From Chrysopilus asiliformis (taxonomy: Eukaryota > Arthropoda > Insecta > Diptera > Rhagionidae), in assembly GCA_964034945.1 (NCBI GenBank), contig OZ035962.1:48849931-48913930 (forward strand): a stretch of DNA of 64,000 bases, read 5' to 3'. The position numbers and the translations under genes are program-made. The notes below the pieces were generated by a model, which saw only the letters and a list, made by a program, of their open reading frames with translations, made no database searches and was not told where the DNA came from. Below, piece after piece: positions 53,181-63,206 of this stretch (position 1 is its first letter; every line of letters begins with the position of its first letter).

Positions 53181-53683
53181 AAAAATGAAAATACCTATGA
53201 GTGAATCTGAGTTGATAGATATTATTAGACAGAATGTTAAAGAAAGAATAGGTCAATTAGTATTTTCACAATTGATTCTAAATTTAGATCTGTAGAAAGG
53301 CCGAGAAATATCTGCAACAGAGAGCTTCGTCAGCACATAACTTTAGAAATCTAGGTGGGCAAATGAGAAAAACGATTAATGAATTAGAAATTGAACAAGA
53401 TTTGGTCGATGAGAGTTATAATGAGAAGTTGGCTGCAATAGGGATTAAAATTAAGGGTGGAAATGTTCCAAGGAGAGACAGTTCAGGGTATAGGTGTTGG
53501 AATTGTGACGCGGTAGGACATTCTTTCTGGGATTGCCTGGAAGACAGAAAGCGATTCTGCTACCGTTGCGGATTAAAAGGCTTCACGCTTCGAGAATGCC
53601 CGAACTGTACGGGAAACGAGAAGAGGGCCGAGAAATTATCGGGGAATCCTCGATCCCTTCAACCACACCCCGAACCGAAGTAG
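53181..53683 (+). pseudogene. gag: Gag of gypsy C, nucleocapsid part
   Basis: Resumes gag after the insertion with IPMSESELIDIIRQNVKERI, then frameshifts near 53270-53360. The last ORF (53363-53683) holds GQMRKTINELE and two CCHC knuckles, CWNCDAVGHSFWDC and CYRCGLKGFTLREC. It ends at a TAG at 53681. Confidence 0.75.
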
Positions 53684-53913
53684 TCTCTTAACCCCCAACT
53701 AACTCTGAAACTTGTGCAACTAAAATTTTACAGTCCAGCAGTAAAAACAATTCTTCTGGCGATAAAACGCAAATACAATCTTTAAAATCTCTTCACCAAC
53801 GGAAATTGGAATATAACTTAGCCCGCGCTAGAATATTTGCAGAAGAAATAGAAGTATAAAAACCCAATAATAAAATTCGAAAAGTTAGAGAGACATTTAA
53901 AAATTTAAAGACC
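53684..53913 (+). other. Gag-pol spacer of gypsy C
   Basis: Partly readable in several frames with stops; no distinct motif. Confidence 0.4.
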
Positions 53914-54509
53914 ATGTACCACCATATATCAGAAACAGTTTTAAAAGTTGGCAGCGATATTAGACCATATGCAAAAGTGATGATTAAAGATCAGGAATTA
54001 GCCGGTCTCTTAGACAGTGGAGCCTCGGTGAGTTGCCTGGGGAAAGGGGGCACAGAATTAGTCAAGTCCTTAAATTTTTCAGTAAAGTCTATGTCAGCCA
54101 GTGTAAAAACAGCTGACGGTAAAAATCAAGACATTAGCGGAAGAATAAAGATTCCCGTGACATACAACAACGAAACAAAGGACATAGAATTTTTCTTAGT
54201 GCCGTCCTTGACGCAACCACTCTATTTAGGGGTAAATTTCTGGCAAGCTTTTAAGATTGCTCCACAAGTCATTTCGGGAATTTCTGAGTTAGAAGTTACT
54301 GACCCAAATGTTCACAAACTGGGAGAAAAACAAAGACAAGAATTAGATAAAGTAATAAGCCAGTTTCCGTCTTTCGAAAAGGAAGGACTGGGTAAGACAC
54401 AGTTAGAAGAACACGTAATGGAGGTAGGGGATGCGAAACCGATTAAACAGCGCCACTATCCGGTTAGCCCGGTAGTGCAAGATTTAATGTATAAAGAACT
54501 AGACAGAAT
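53914..54509 (+). pseudogene. pol: Protease and pre-RT region of gypsy C
   Basis: MYHHISETVLKVGSDIRPYA followed by the protease motif GLLDSGASVSCLG (DSGA). Then comes FFLVPSLTQPLYLGVNFWQA and the pre-RT segment PIKQRHYPVSPVVQDLMY. The frame then runs into a LINE insertion at 54510, so the C-terminal ~90 residues of the 288-residue ORF are not gypsy. Confidence 0.85.
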
Positions 54510-54869
54510 CATTACCATGATTGTAGGCGTGATCACAGGACACTGCCTCATAGGGAGACATGCGAGTAGACTTGGTGTCCCCTCCAACGACTTCTGTAGA
54601 AGCTGCAGAGATGTAGAGGAGGAAGAGACTGTAGGTCATCTGCTCTGCACCTGCCCAGCACTGGCTCGCAGAAGGAAATTATTCTTAGGATCCTTTTTCT
54701 TTGGAAATACTAATGAATTGGAAGATGTAAAGATCAACAATCTCCTAGGCTTCATAAAAAGCTCACACTGGTTCGAGTAGAGAAGAATTAAATAAATATA
54801 TATGTGGTATCACAATGGACCTCATTGGTCTAAGTGGGTCGGAAGACCGCCACTCTAACCTAACCTAAC
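54510..54869 (+). mobile_element. 5'-truncated LINE with (TAACC)n tail in gypsy C pol
   Basis: Target duplication CTAGACAG(A/G)AT at 54499-54509 and 54870-54880. The insert encodes the C-terminal end of a non-LTR ORF2: LTGHC-like ITGHCLIGRHASRLGVP, CRSCRDVEEEETVGHLLCTC, PALARRRKLFLGS and a stop at 54780. A ~85-bp 3' UTR ends TCTAACCTAACCTAACC. It resembles the I/LOA-type RNase H tail of insect LINEs, from memory. Confidence 0.85.
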
Positions 54870-54880
54870 CTAGACAGGAT

Positions 54881-55825
54881 GTTGGAACTTGGGGTGATAG
54901 AAGAAAGTTCCAGCGCTTGGAGTTCTTCGGTAGTACTTGTTAAAAAACGGGAAAAAACCGCCTCTGTCTAGACTCGAGAAAATTAAATGAAGTAACTAAA
55001 AAAGACGTATATCCGTCTGCACATGTAGAGGGTCTCTTAAGCCGTCTTTCAGATACACACTACATTAGTAGTGTGGATCTGAAAGACGCCTTTTGGCAGA
55101 TCCCTCTGGAAAAGAATTCTAGAGAAATGACGGCATTTTCAGTTCCGGGTCGCCCCCTCTATCACTATACCGTTATGGCTTTTGGGTTATGTAATTCTGC
55201 GCAACGGTTAACTAGATTAATGGACAAAGTAATTCCCTATAACCTGAGAGAAACTGTCTTTGTATATTTAGACGATCTTTTGATTATCGCTCCCACTTTT
55301 GAAATTATGTTGTCCCGGATGAGTGAAGTAGCGAAGCTTTTGAGACAAGCAGGTTTAACAATCAATCTCCAGAAATCGCGGTTTTGTTTCAAGGAACTAC
55401 GTTACCTCGGATATGTAGTAGGAGGTGGCTGTCTAAAAGTAGATCCGGATAAAGTTGCAGCCATATCCGAATTTCCGGTTCCAAAAACCTTGAAGCAAAC
55501 CCGACGATTCCTGGGGATGACGGGTCCGTCGGTTCATCCGTAATTATTCATCGATAGTAGCACCGATTTCTGACTGCTTGAGAAAGTCGAAAAAGTTTGT
55601 TTTTTCGGAGGAAGCAATCCAGTCGTTTGAAAAGTTAAAACTAGCTTTAACCTCTGCTCCTGTACTTGGTCATGCTGACTTCAAGAAGCATTTTTACGTG
55701 CAGTGTGATGCTTCAGGCTTAGGAGTTGGAGGGGTATTGTTTCAATTGGACGAACAGGGTCAGGAAAAACCGATTTCATTTATATCGCAAAAGCTAACAA
55801 CATGCCAAAAGAATTATTCTGTTAC
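54881..55825 (+). pseudogene. pol: RT and RNase H of gypsy C, frameshifted
   Basis: Continues pol after the LINE: MLELGVIEESSSAWSS and VVLVKK, then a frameshift in an A-run near 54955 and stops. ORF 55073-55543 carries SVDLKDAFWQIPL, VMAFGLCNSAQRL and the catalytic VYLDDLLII. A further frameshift near 55525 leads to RKSKKFVFSEEAIQSFEKLK and RNase H YVQCDASGLGVGGVLFQ, FISQKLTTCQKNYSVT. It ends abruptly at ~55825 in a LINE fragment. Integrase is missing. Confidence 0.85.
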
Positions 55826-56266
55826 AAAAAACAAATATTATGGTTTGATAATTGGCTAACTCTTGCTGATAGTTGTAATTTCCCGCATGAGCCGTTACTT
55901 CATCTTGATGAAATAACAAAGCCAGAAATTGACTTTTTTTATAAAGGGTTAGATGAGAAGTTATGGACTGAGTACATAACTCGAGCCAGATCGTCGCAGT
56001 CAAGGATCTTATACAGAGAGTTGTCTTTCGATTTTGGTTCGAGTAACAGCTATTTTCAGGAACACAACTCCCTGGATAAAATTTCCTTTATTTTTAAAAC
56101 TCGGGGTGAATTGTTGAGTCTGAATTATATGCCTCACGTACAAACAAATTCAAACCTATGCTCCATGTGCAATTTAGGCGCTAAAGAAGACGGGTTACAT
56201 TTTTTAGCAATATGTCCTATATTAAAGCATGCACGCGAGTTAGATCCGGTAATTCACCCAAATTAA
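55826..56266 (+). pseudogene. LINE ORF2 C-terminal fragment
   Basis: ORF from 55802, non-gypsy from ~55826: KISFIFKTRGELLSLNYM and CSMCNLGAKEDGLHFLAIC with CP following. The same block (VIFKTRG.LL.LNY, CSxCN, HFxAxCP) ends the LINE at 30.4 kb, so both are one clade. Truncated on both sides. Confidence 0.8.
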
Positions 56267-56578
56267 AGACAAAACATTTACCGTCAGCTAAAAATTATAA
56301 GAAAAACACGTAGGAGTTTTTCTTATAATTTAATACTCGATAAGATTAATAAATGCATGAATCGCACTTATACAAAGTATAAGTGAGATAAAGAATCGAA
56401 TGCATTTTGTAGAAAGTAAGAATTTAATTCAGTGCAGTTGATTCGGGATCCCTCTAAAGAGTGGATGCATTTAAATGTAACCGAACAATAATATCTTAAG
56501 ATATTAGCCACTTAATAATAAAGACATTTTAAATAGAAAACGATTTTTTTTATTCCAAAGAATAATAAAAAAGTTAAT
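56267..56578 (+). repeat. Probable 5' LTR region of gypsy element B
   Basis: Ends in TTAAT at the primer site. It contains the inverted repeat CACTTATAC-AAA-GTATAAGTG (56365-56385) and AATAAA-type signals. The LTR start is not resolved because its partner is outside the window. Confidence 0.5.
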
Positions 56579-56596
56579 TGGCGCAGTTGGTAGGAT
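56579..56596 (+). promoter_or_regulatory. Primer-binding site of gypsy B (tRNA-Ser type)
   Basis: TGGCGCAGTTGGTAGGAT closely resembles the TGGCGCAGTCGGTAGGA-type site of 17.6/297-like elements. Confidence 0.7.
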
Positions 56597-56610
56597 TTCC
56601 CTCCAAAGAA

Positions 56611-56860
56611 AGGAAATCCAGTGATCGAATAACGTGACTAAATATTAAAAGAAAAAAATTATAACACAAAAGGAAATCTAGTGATCGAATAACGTGACTA
56701 AATATTAAAAGAAAAAGTTATAAAACAAAAGGAAATCCAGTGATCGAATAACGTGACTAAATATTAAAAGAAAAAGTTATAACACAAAAGTGAATCCAGT
56801 GATCGAATAACGTGACTAAATATTAAAAGAAAAAGTTATAGTATAAAAGTGAGTTCAGTG
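56611..56860 (+). repeat. 59-60-bp tandem repeat in gypsy B leader, four copies
   Basis: Units start at 56611, 56671, 56730 and 56789 (AGGAAATCCAGTGATCGAAT, AACGTGACTAAATATTAAAA), with a partial at 56848. Confidence 0.92.
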
Positions 56861-56889
56861 AAATTCTAAATAACAAGTAATTAATCAAA

Positions 56890-57999
56890 ATGGCAAATCC
56901 AGAACAACAAATTGAGGTCCTGAGACAGGCCCGTCAACAACAGCAAGAGCAGATGAATCAGTTACGTCAATTACTTGCTGTACACCAACAAGTACCACAA
57001 CCGAATTTATTTCAATTAACACCGGAACAAGTGCTGAGTCATTACCGAAGATTAAAACCGTTCAACGGCACCGAGGAATTTACATTAACAGAATTCATCA
57101 AATCCATAGAAGGCGCAGCAGCACTATGCATCAACAATCAGGAACTTCTAAACTACGCAATGCAGATTGTCATCAACGAAAAAATACAAGGCGAACCGAA
57201 ACGATGTATCCAGCGACTATGAGAAAACGCAACATGGGAAATCATCAAAAGCGAACTCAAGTTGCACTTTAGGCCGAGGAAAGATTATGCAGAGTTAATT
57301 AATGAATGTAGAGGTATTAAGGTATGTAGTTTAAGAGATTTATTTGATATAATAAAGTCTGTAAATTACCAATTAAATGAGCTATATGAATTTGATGATA
57401 CAAGACCAATTAATTATTCTCCTGTTAACAACGATAAGTATCTCGTTGGTATTCTGTTAGAAAAAATGGATAATTTAGTTAGAGGACATGTTCCAATTGA
57501 CGCAACACTAATAGAAATTTATAATAGATTTTCTCAATTAAAATTGTTAGATGACGAAAGAGCCATAGACCACCGTCACAAAAAAGGGTTTAAAACTCTA
57601 CACAATTCGTCACATCGATTTGAACAGAAAATTGTACAGAATAATAATAAAAGACAAGATAACAATTTAGGACCTTTCAGACAGAATAACACATATACGA
57701 GTGACAGACAAAACAATTATAATAATAACATGAACAACGGTCATATTCGTAATAATAACAATCCCAATAATTCTGGACATTTCAGACAACAGAATAACAA
57801 TTACAATAATAATATGAACAACGGTCATAGTCGTAATAATAATTCTGGCCAGTTCAGACGCCCTAATTACAATAACAATCACTCCAGACAATTCAATTCA
57901 AACAATAGACCGATGAATGTCCCGGAACCGATGGAAATAGGAAATATTGAACAAGGCCAAAATTTTTCAAACGAGCCTCGACCTATACACTACCAATAG
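56890..57999 (+). pseudogene. gag: Gag of gypsy element B, one in-frame stop
   Basis: MANPEQQIEVLRQARQQQQE start; capsid-type YRRLKPFNGTEEFTLTEFIK and LRPRKDYAEL-like HFRPRKDYAELINECRG. A Gln/Asn/Arg-rich tail (NNYNNNMNNGH repeats) without CCHC knuckles follows, as in 17.6/gypsy-type Gags. TGA 57220-57222 splits it; the frame is the same on both sides (56890 and 57262), and CGA to TGA is the simplest cause. It ends at TAG 57997-57999, shortly after a slippery heptamer. Confidence 0.85.
57960..57966 (+). promoter_or_regulatory. -1 frameshift heptamer AAATTTT at gag/pol junction of gypsy B
   Basis: Gag codons CAA AAT TTT TCA give A AAT TTT in phase, 31 bases before the gag stop. The -1 frame is open and leads to the protease motif. 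Confidence 0.6.
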
Positions 58000-58361
58000 C
58001 AGTATTAACAATCAATGATCACAAAATAAGATGTTTAGTAGATACAGGCGCTAGCATCAGTATTATGAAGCCAAATATTTTAATCGGTCATCCTCAAGAA
58101 AAGTTAAATCAACCCATATACTACTCCACGATTAATGGTAAAAATGAAATAAAGTATGAAATTATTACCCCAATACCGAAAGAATTCAAAATGTCAGGCA
58201 CAATATCTTGGAAAGTAATCGATTTAACTGGTCGCGATTACGACGCAATTATAAGACAAAATCTTTTAACTCCGCTAAAAATTAAAATCGACTTAGAAGA
58301 AAAATATATGCAAGAGATAACAAAATTATGTTTGAAAATAATAATTATCCATTCGATTTAA
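58000..58361 (+). pseudogene. pol: Protease region of gypsy B pol
   Basis: LPIAVLTINDHKIRCLVDTG then ASISIM gives the DTGA active site (~58035). It continues with VIDLTGRDYDAIIRQNLLTP. The frame ends at 58361, but by alignment of content it should pass to the frame at 58328; a 1-bp deletion near 58320 is the likely break. Confidence 0.8.
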
Positions 58362-58548
58362 ATAAAATATGCACGTTAGAAACCGTTGAAAATAAAATAA
58401 TTAATAAACTAAGTCTCAGTCATTTAAATAACGAAGAAAAGAAAGTGTTAACTGGCCTATTAAAATCATATAATGATTTATTCTTTCATGATGGTGACAT
58501 TCTTACGTCCACTCATGAGATAAGACATGAAATAATTACCACTACTAG
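58328..58548 (+). pseudogene. pol: Pre-RT pol segment of gypsy B, cut by Bel element
   Basis: MFENNNYPFDLNKICTLE...LLKSYNDLFFHDGDILTSTH and EIRHEI is the usual lead-in to RT. It is interrupted at 58549 by the LTR of the Bel/Pao element; the rest of pol is not in the window. Confidence 0.8.
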
Positions 58549-59846
58549 TGTTCGGGCCTAAATGCTCGAACAATAAATTGTGAGGTGCCAGATTCAAATA
58601 AACAATCAGTTGTAAACCAATGGTTTTTATTTTCTAATTCTTACAGTTTTTCCTTAAATTTATACAATATTACTCTACTTCGTTTTCATGGATTTCTTCA
58701 TTTCCCGGAACAAGTATTCAAATTTCCAATATGGCGGTTCCCTCTTTCTGCCGGCCTGGTGTTCTCTTAGAATGTTGTCCACTTCCTGGAGTAGCGCCAA
58801 TAAATATGGACAATCGGGGACTGCTTCGTTCTCGACGTCGGGCTCCGGCATTTGTTGACTTCCTGATTGTGAATGTAAGGAAATGCGGTATAACTCCCGC
58901 GTTGAGAGGCTATCTTCCTCTGATTGGCAGCTTAGCTTCTGCGGTGGTATGGTCTAACTACCATAGATTGAGTGGCGGAACTACCACTGATTTGCAGCTT
59001 TGCTTCTGCGATTGTATGGTCTAACTACCATAGATTGAGTGGCGGAACTACCACTGATTTGCAGCTTTGCTTCTGCGGTTGTATGGTCTAACTACCATAG
59101 ATTGAGTGGCGGAACTACCACTGATTTGCAGCTTTGCTTCTGCGGTTGTATGGTCTAACTACTATAGATTGAGTGGCGGAACTACCACTGATTTGCAGCT
59201 TTGCTTCTGCGGTTGTATGGTCTAACTACCATAGATTGAGTGGCGGAACTACCACTGATTTGCAGCTTTGCTTCTGCGATTGGACTGTCGAGTGTTTGGA
59301 TCAATTTGTTAGTAGGAATTCGTGATGTTAAAGGTTGGAAGTCAAACACTGAAGTGACTTGCTTTGAGCGGCGCTGTGTCTTTTATAGCAGCCGGAGCAG
59401 CGGGATGTTCTCATCCACAATAAAATAGTGGAGGGGATGTTCTCGTAATGGAGCAGAATTTGTACCCAACTTTGATATTATAATGATACGCTCCTTATAC
59501 TCTAGTAATGATAGTTTATAGTGGTACTCTAATTGCCTCTAGGGAATGGGGCTTTAGGACTAATGTTCGCTGTGGATGAGTGCTAATTCCATGACGTTTG
59601 CGCATGGATGGCAAAGTCGGTGGTTTTTTGTGATGTTTGTGGTGCGTGCCTTTTCCTTTCGGGGTCTGGTATCAAGGAGAAAGACAAGGCGAATCGATCC
59701 GATCGGGTCAAGAGCTACGGATCGATTGGAGTGGGGAACTCAAGTACTGGGGTATTTGAGTGTTGTTTGAGGTAAGTATTTGGTTTGTTTATGTTTTTGA
59801 TTTTCGTTTTCTTTTTAGGTTATGGTTGTTCGGGCATGTTTCAACA
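58549..59846 (-). repeat. 3' LTR of the Bel element (1,298 bp)
   Basis: Plus-strand ends TGTTCGGGCC and TTTCAACA. It contains five 67-bp tandem units. Short open frames in it are not genes. Confidence 0.92.
58948..59282. repeat. 67-bp tandem repeat in Bel LTR, five units
   Basis: Units start at 58948, 59015, 59082, 59149 and 59216 (TATGGTCTAACTACCATAGA, TTGAGTGGCGGAACTACCAC). The same five units are at 63626-63960. Confidence 0.95.
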
Positions 59847-59858
59847 TTCTCCCCCCCC
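59847..59858 (-). promoter_or_regulatory. Polypurine tract of the Bel element
   Basis: Minus strand GGGGGGGGAGAA directly before the 3' LTR start TGTTGAAACATG; expected plus-strand DNA primer. Confidence 0.85.
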
Positions 59859-59959
59859 GATGAAATCCTCTGGATTTCAGGAGATAAAGTTCCCGGATTG
59901 TAGGTGTTAGTGAAAGTGAGTTTGATTTTAATTTAGAGGAAGCGGACAGATTTTCGTAA

Positions 59960-60110
59960 TTGGTTGTTTTATGATGCAATTTTTTGTAAAAACGTCCACT
60001 ACTCTTACATGTCCGTCTGATCCTGCCCATTTTTGTGGTGGTAAGTTTTCGTTTTTTATGACCACCAAGTCGTGTAACTTGATGTTTTCAATTGGATCTG
60101 TTCATTTTTT
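59960..60110 (-). pseudogene. C-terminal pol remnant of the Bel element
   Basis: Just past the ORF stop, in the frame after an A9 run, the minus strand reads NIKLHDLVVIKNENLPPQKW and HVRVVDV. This matches the domain at the extreme C-terminus of Bel/Pao pol. The stretch usually between RT and this domain is missing. Confidence 0.75.
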
Positions 60111-63100
60111 TTTAAGAAGCTGGTTTGTATTACGTGTCCGGACGCGAGTTTTCGGAACGTGACGTTTCCCTCCGGGATCGAAGAGTTTAGCAATTTGGGA
60201 TGCTACTACTCTTTTGGTAATTTTGTTTGGCAAGTGATCGAGACCTAGTTTGTATTTTATTTTATCTGATATTGGGTCCCAGCTTAGTCCTAACGTTTTT
60301 ACAGTGTTGTCTGTTTTTATTTGTTTTAGGCCTGGCAGTTCAACGTGACTTGGAGGCAAATGATCGATTAGTGCTCGTGCATTCGAGGACCATTTCCTAA
60401 GCGGGAATCCCCCAGACTCAAGCAATTGGATCAGCTCTCTTTGCTGCGTTTCCGCTTCGGTGATCGTATCTGCACCGGAAAGAACGTTGTCGATGTAGAA
60501 GTTTTTTAGCGTTATTTGAGAGGCCTTTTGGAACTTCTCGCTTTCGTCCAGAGCCAGCTGTTGAAGAGTCCGGATAGCCAGGAAGGGAGCGGGTGCAGTC
60601 CCGAAGCTTACCGTTGTTAATTTGTATTCACGTAAGCTCTCGTGTGGATTGGTTCGCCAAAGAATCCGTTGGTAATCCTGATGTTCTTTTGTTACGGATA
60701 TCTGCCGGTACATCTTTTCGATGTCCGCCGAGTAGGCGATCGGATAAGTCATCCAGCTCAGGAGGATTGTTTTAAGGTCATCTTGGATAGTGGGACCAAC
60801 TAGCAGCAGGTCGTTTAAGGATTTCCCACTACTCGTTCGTTGAGACGCGTTGAAGACGACGCGGAGCTTGGTGGTGGTGCTGTCTGCCTTAATCACTGGG
60901 TGATGGGGCAGAAAGAACGTTTTGTCGGGAGGTGTTTTGTCCGGTGTGTCAACTGCTGTCATGTGTTTTAGCGTTTTATACTCCTCCAAACATTTTATAT
61001 AGTCTGTTCGTAAATCGGGGTTGTTAGAGAAGCGTTTTTCCAAGTGAGCGAATCGGGCGACGGCGACTGGTCGTGAGTTTCCTAGTTGATACGGCAACTT
61101 AGGGTTGAACGAAAGTGCCACGCAATATCGTCCATTTGCTTGTCTGACCGTGGTTCGTTTGAAGTGCTCCTCACAATATTGCTCGTCCTCAGTAAGAATG
61201 TTTTGAACGTCATGATTTTCTATCTCCCAAAACCTTTTTAAGAGACTGTCCAACTCGTGGTGGTCGTTGTTGGTGGTCACCACAAAACTTTTGAGCCGTT
61301 GTTGGGGATTTGGGTTGGTTTGTCCAGACAAAATCCATCCGAAATGCGTGTTTTGGGCTAGGGGTGAGTTGGAAGTTCCAGGCTTTATTCCCTCCAATAA
61401 TATGGTTGCATATACATCCGCTCCCAATAACAAGTCGATCGAATTTGGCTGTGCAAAGTCCGGGTCCGCTAAGGGAAGTTCTCGCAGGTGTGCGCAGGAC
61501 TGCTTTGGGATATTCGTAGAAGGAAGTAAACCTGAGATCTTGGGGATCACATAGCACGATATTGTAAATTCCTGGTCGTTGTATCGGGATTTCACGTTTA
61601 ATGTGACCTTGCCTTTACAAAGGTTAGTGTTGCCACCGATTCCTCCGATCGTCGTGTTTGTTTTTGATCGAGGAAGTTGCAGAAGTTGTGCTGCGTCTTC
61701 AGTTAGGAAATTAACTTGTGAGCCCTGGTCAATCAGAGCTCGCAGGGTATGGTTTCCTGTTCTGGTCTGTGTTTTTACGACTGCGGTGGCTAGCAAAACG
61801 GTTGCTTCTTGTTGGTCACAGTGGAGCACGTTAGCTGCGGTGCTTGTTGATGGTTCAGCAGGAGCTGGACTTCGATTCGGTGGTCCGTTAGAGGTTTCCT
61901 GTGTTGAACTAGGCTCTGCATTCTCTAGATGTAAGAGGGTGTGGTGTGAGCGATTGCATTTGAAGCATTTCTTTTTACTGTGGCAGTTTTTTATTGACTG
62001 TCCATGATCCAGGCAGTTTAAACACAGAGCTTTACTTCTCGTTGTTTTAATGCGCTCAGGGACTGGTAGTTGTGAGAACTTGGGACATTGACGAATGTGG
62101 TGGTCCCCTTTGCAAAGACTGCATTTAGCTTTGCTAGTTGTCAGAAAAGTGTGTTTTTTCTGGTTTTGTTTTGACTCCGAGGAGTTTGGTGTACGTTGCG
62201 AGTTGATCATCTCGAGTGAGCGAAATCTCGTGTCGAGAAAGGTCATCAATTCCGAGAACTTCGGGAGTTCTTGGCGGTCGTTAATTTGTTGCTCCCATAG
62301 TTGTAGTGTGCGAGGGGGAAGCTTCTGAATGATGTAGTAGACTAGGATAGGATCCCAGTTGGAAGTGTCTACTTCCAAATTTTGTAGTAGTTTGACACTT
62401 TCGTTAGTAGTGTCAATGAGCCGTCTCAAAGTGTCTGCTCGTTCGGTGCTTTCGGATGGTTGTTCCAAAAGTTTCCGTAGTTGTGTGTTGACGAGGATTC
62501 TTCTGTTGTCGTACCTATGTACCAAGGTTTCCCAAACGGAGGTGTAGTTTTTTGCAGAGATTTCCAAGTGGCGAATTAGTTGTTCTGCTTCTCCTGTTAC
62601 GTTGCTCTTTAAGTAGTGCAACTTTTGTACGTTTGGGAGGTTGTTGTTCTCGTGAATGAGAGAGATATATAAATCTCGGAACGAAGTCCAGGTCTGGTAG
62701 TCTCCATTGAATTTTGGTATTTCAATTCTAGGGAGACGGATGTCGAATGGTTTCGATGTATTAGTAAGTTGAGTTGGTAGTGGTTGTTGATTCGGAATCG
62801 GTGGAGGTTCAGTTGACCTTAGGAGTATGTCCTGTGCATCCTCCAGCTCCGATAAGTATTCTGTGTAAAACTCCAAAGCGTTGGCGAAGATGTCCTCAGA
62901 AAAATATGGTAGTGCATTGTACGTGTCATCGTAGTTAGCCATGATAGCTTTATGGGTTTCTTGGATCTCTTTCCACAATAATTGGATGCTTGAGATACGG
63001 TTGCGGAAATAGTGCCCCACCTTGCGGACAGCACCATCCTTTTTGTAGTTTTGCTTGTTCTTGACAAGTATGTTGTAGTTGTAAGTCTGCTGGCTCATAA

Positions 63101-63149
63101 GAGATCGTATGGTTGCGGGAACCTGGTAGATATTGTCGGTTTCCGGCAT
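60102..63149 (-). CDS. Bel/Pao Gag-protease-RT polyprotein, lacking RNase H and integrase
   Basis: Uninterrupted 1,015-residue ORF; ATG at 63149 is the first after the leader. Gag (~1-330): LPRIEIPKFNGDYQTWTSFR, SNVTGEAEQLIRHL, RYDNRRILVNTQLRKLLEQP. Cys/His fingers ~345-415: CSLCKGDHHIRQC, CLNCLDHGQSIKNC, CFKCNRSHHTLLH. Protease: LRALIDQGSQVNFLTED. Pre-RT: LLLGADVY and HFGWILSG. RT (~740-930): KLRVVFNASQRTSSGKSLND, YSADIEKMYRQI and FYIDNVLSGADT. The catalytic box has Asn in place of the second Asp, so RT should be inactive. After SQIAKLFDPGG the sequence jumps to the C-terminal region (KTRVRTRN) and stops in a Lys run. Confidence 0.92.
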   Translation of the reverse strand: MPETDNIYQVPATIRSLMSQQTYNYNILVKNKQNYKKDGAVRKVGHYFRNRISSIQLLWKEIQETHKAIMANYDDTYNALPYFSEDIFANALEFYTEYLSELEDAQDILLRSTEPPPIPNQQPLPTQLTNTSKPFDIRLPRIEIPKFNGDYQTWTSFRDLYISLIHENNNLPNVQKLHYLKSNVTGEAEQLIRHLEISAKNYTSVWETLVHRYDNRRILVNTQLRKLLEQPSESTERADTLRRLIDTTNESVKLLQNLEVDTSNWDPILVYYIIQKLPPRTLQLWEQQINDRQELPKFSELMTFLDTRFRSLEMINSQRTPNSSESKQNQKKHTFLTTSKAKCSLCKGDHHIRQCPKFSQLPVPERIKTTRSKALCLNCLDHGQSIKNCHSKKKCFKCNRSHHTLLHLENAEPSSTQETSNGPPNRSPAPAEPSTSTAANVLHCDQQEATVLLATAVVKTQTRTGNHTLRALIDQGSQVNFLTEDAAQLLQLPRSKTNTTIGGIGGNTNLCKGKVTLNVKSRYNDQEFTISCYVIPKISGLLPSTNIPKQSCAHLRELPLADPDFAQPNSIDLLLGADVYATILLEGIKPGTSNSPLAQNTHFGWILSGQTNPNPQQRLKSFVVTTNNDHHELDSLLKRFWEIENHDVQNILTEDEQYCEEHFKRTTVRQANGRYCVALSFNPKLPYQLGNSRPVAVARFAHLEKRFSNNPDLRTDYIKCLEEYKTLKHMTAVDTPDKTPPDKTFFLPHHPVIKADSTTTKLRVVFNASQRTSSGKSLNDLLLVGPTIQDDLKTILLSWMTYPIAYSADIEKMYRQISVTKEHQDYQRILWRTNPHESLREYKLTTVSFGTAPAPFLAIRTLQQLALDESEKFQKASQITLKNFYIDNVLSGADTITEAETQQRELIQLLESGGFPLRKWSSNARALIDHLPPSHVELPGLKQIKTDNTVKTLGLSWDPISDKIKYKLGLDHLPNKITKRVVASQIAKLFDPGGKRHVPKTRVRTRNTNQLLKKK

Positions 63150-63206
63150 GGTGAAAGGTGTATGTATTGTGAACTAGCTTAGTTGTAAGAGTTATTGATT
63201 GTATTT

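Noticed and set aside
54850..54869. Telomeric repeat (TTAGG)n
   Set aside because: Only about three units, directly after a LINE C-terminus and inside its target duplication; it is the LINE tail.
61579..62007. 142-codon plus-strand open frame opposite the Bel gag-pol
   Set aside because: Antisense shadow of the long minus-strand ORF.
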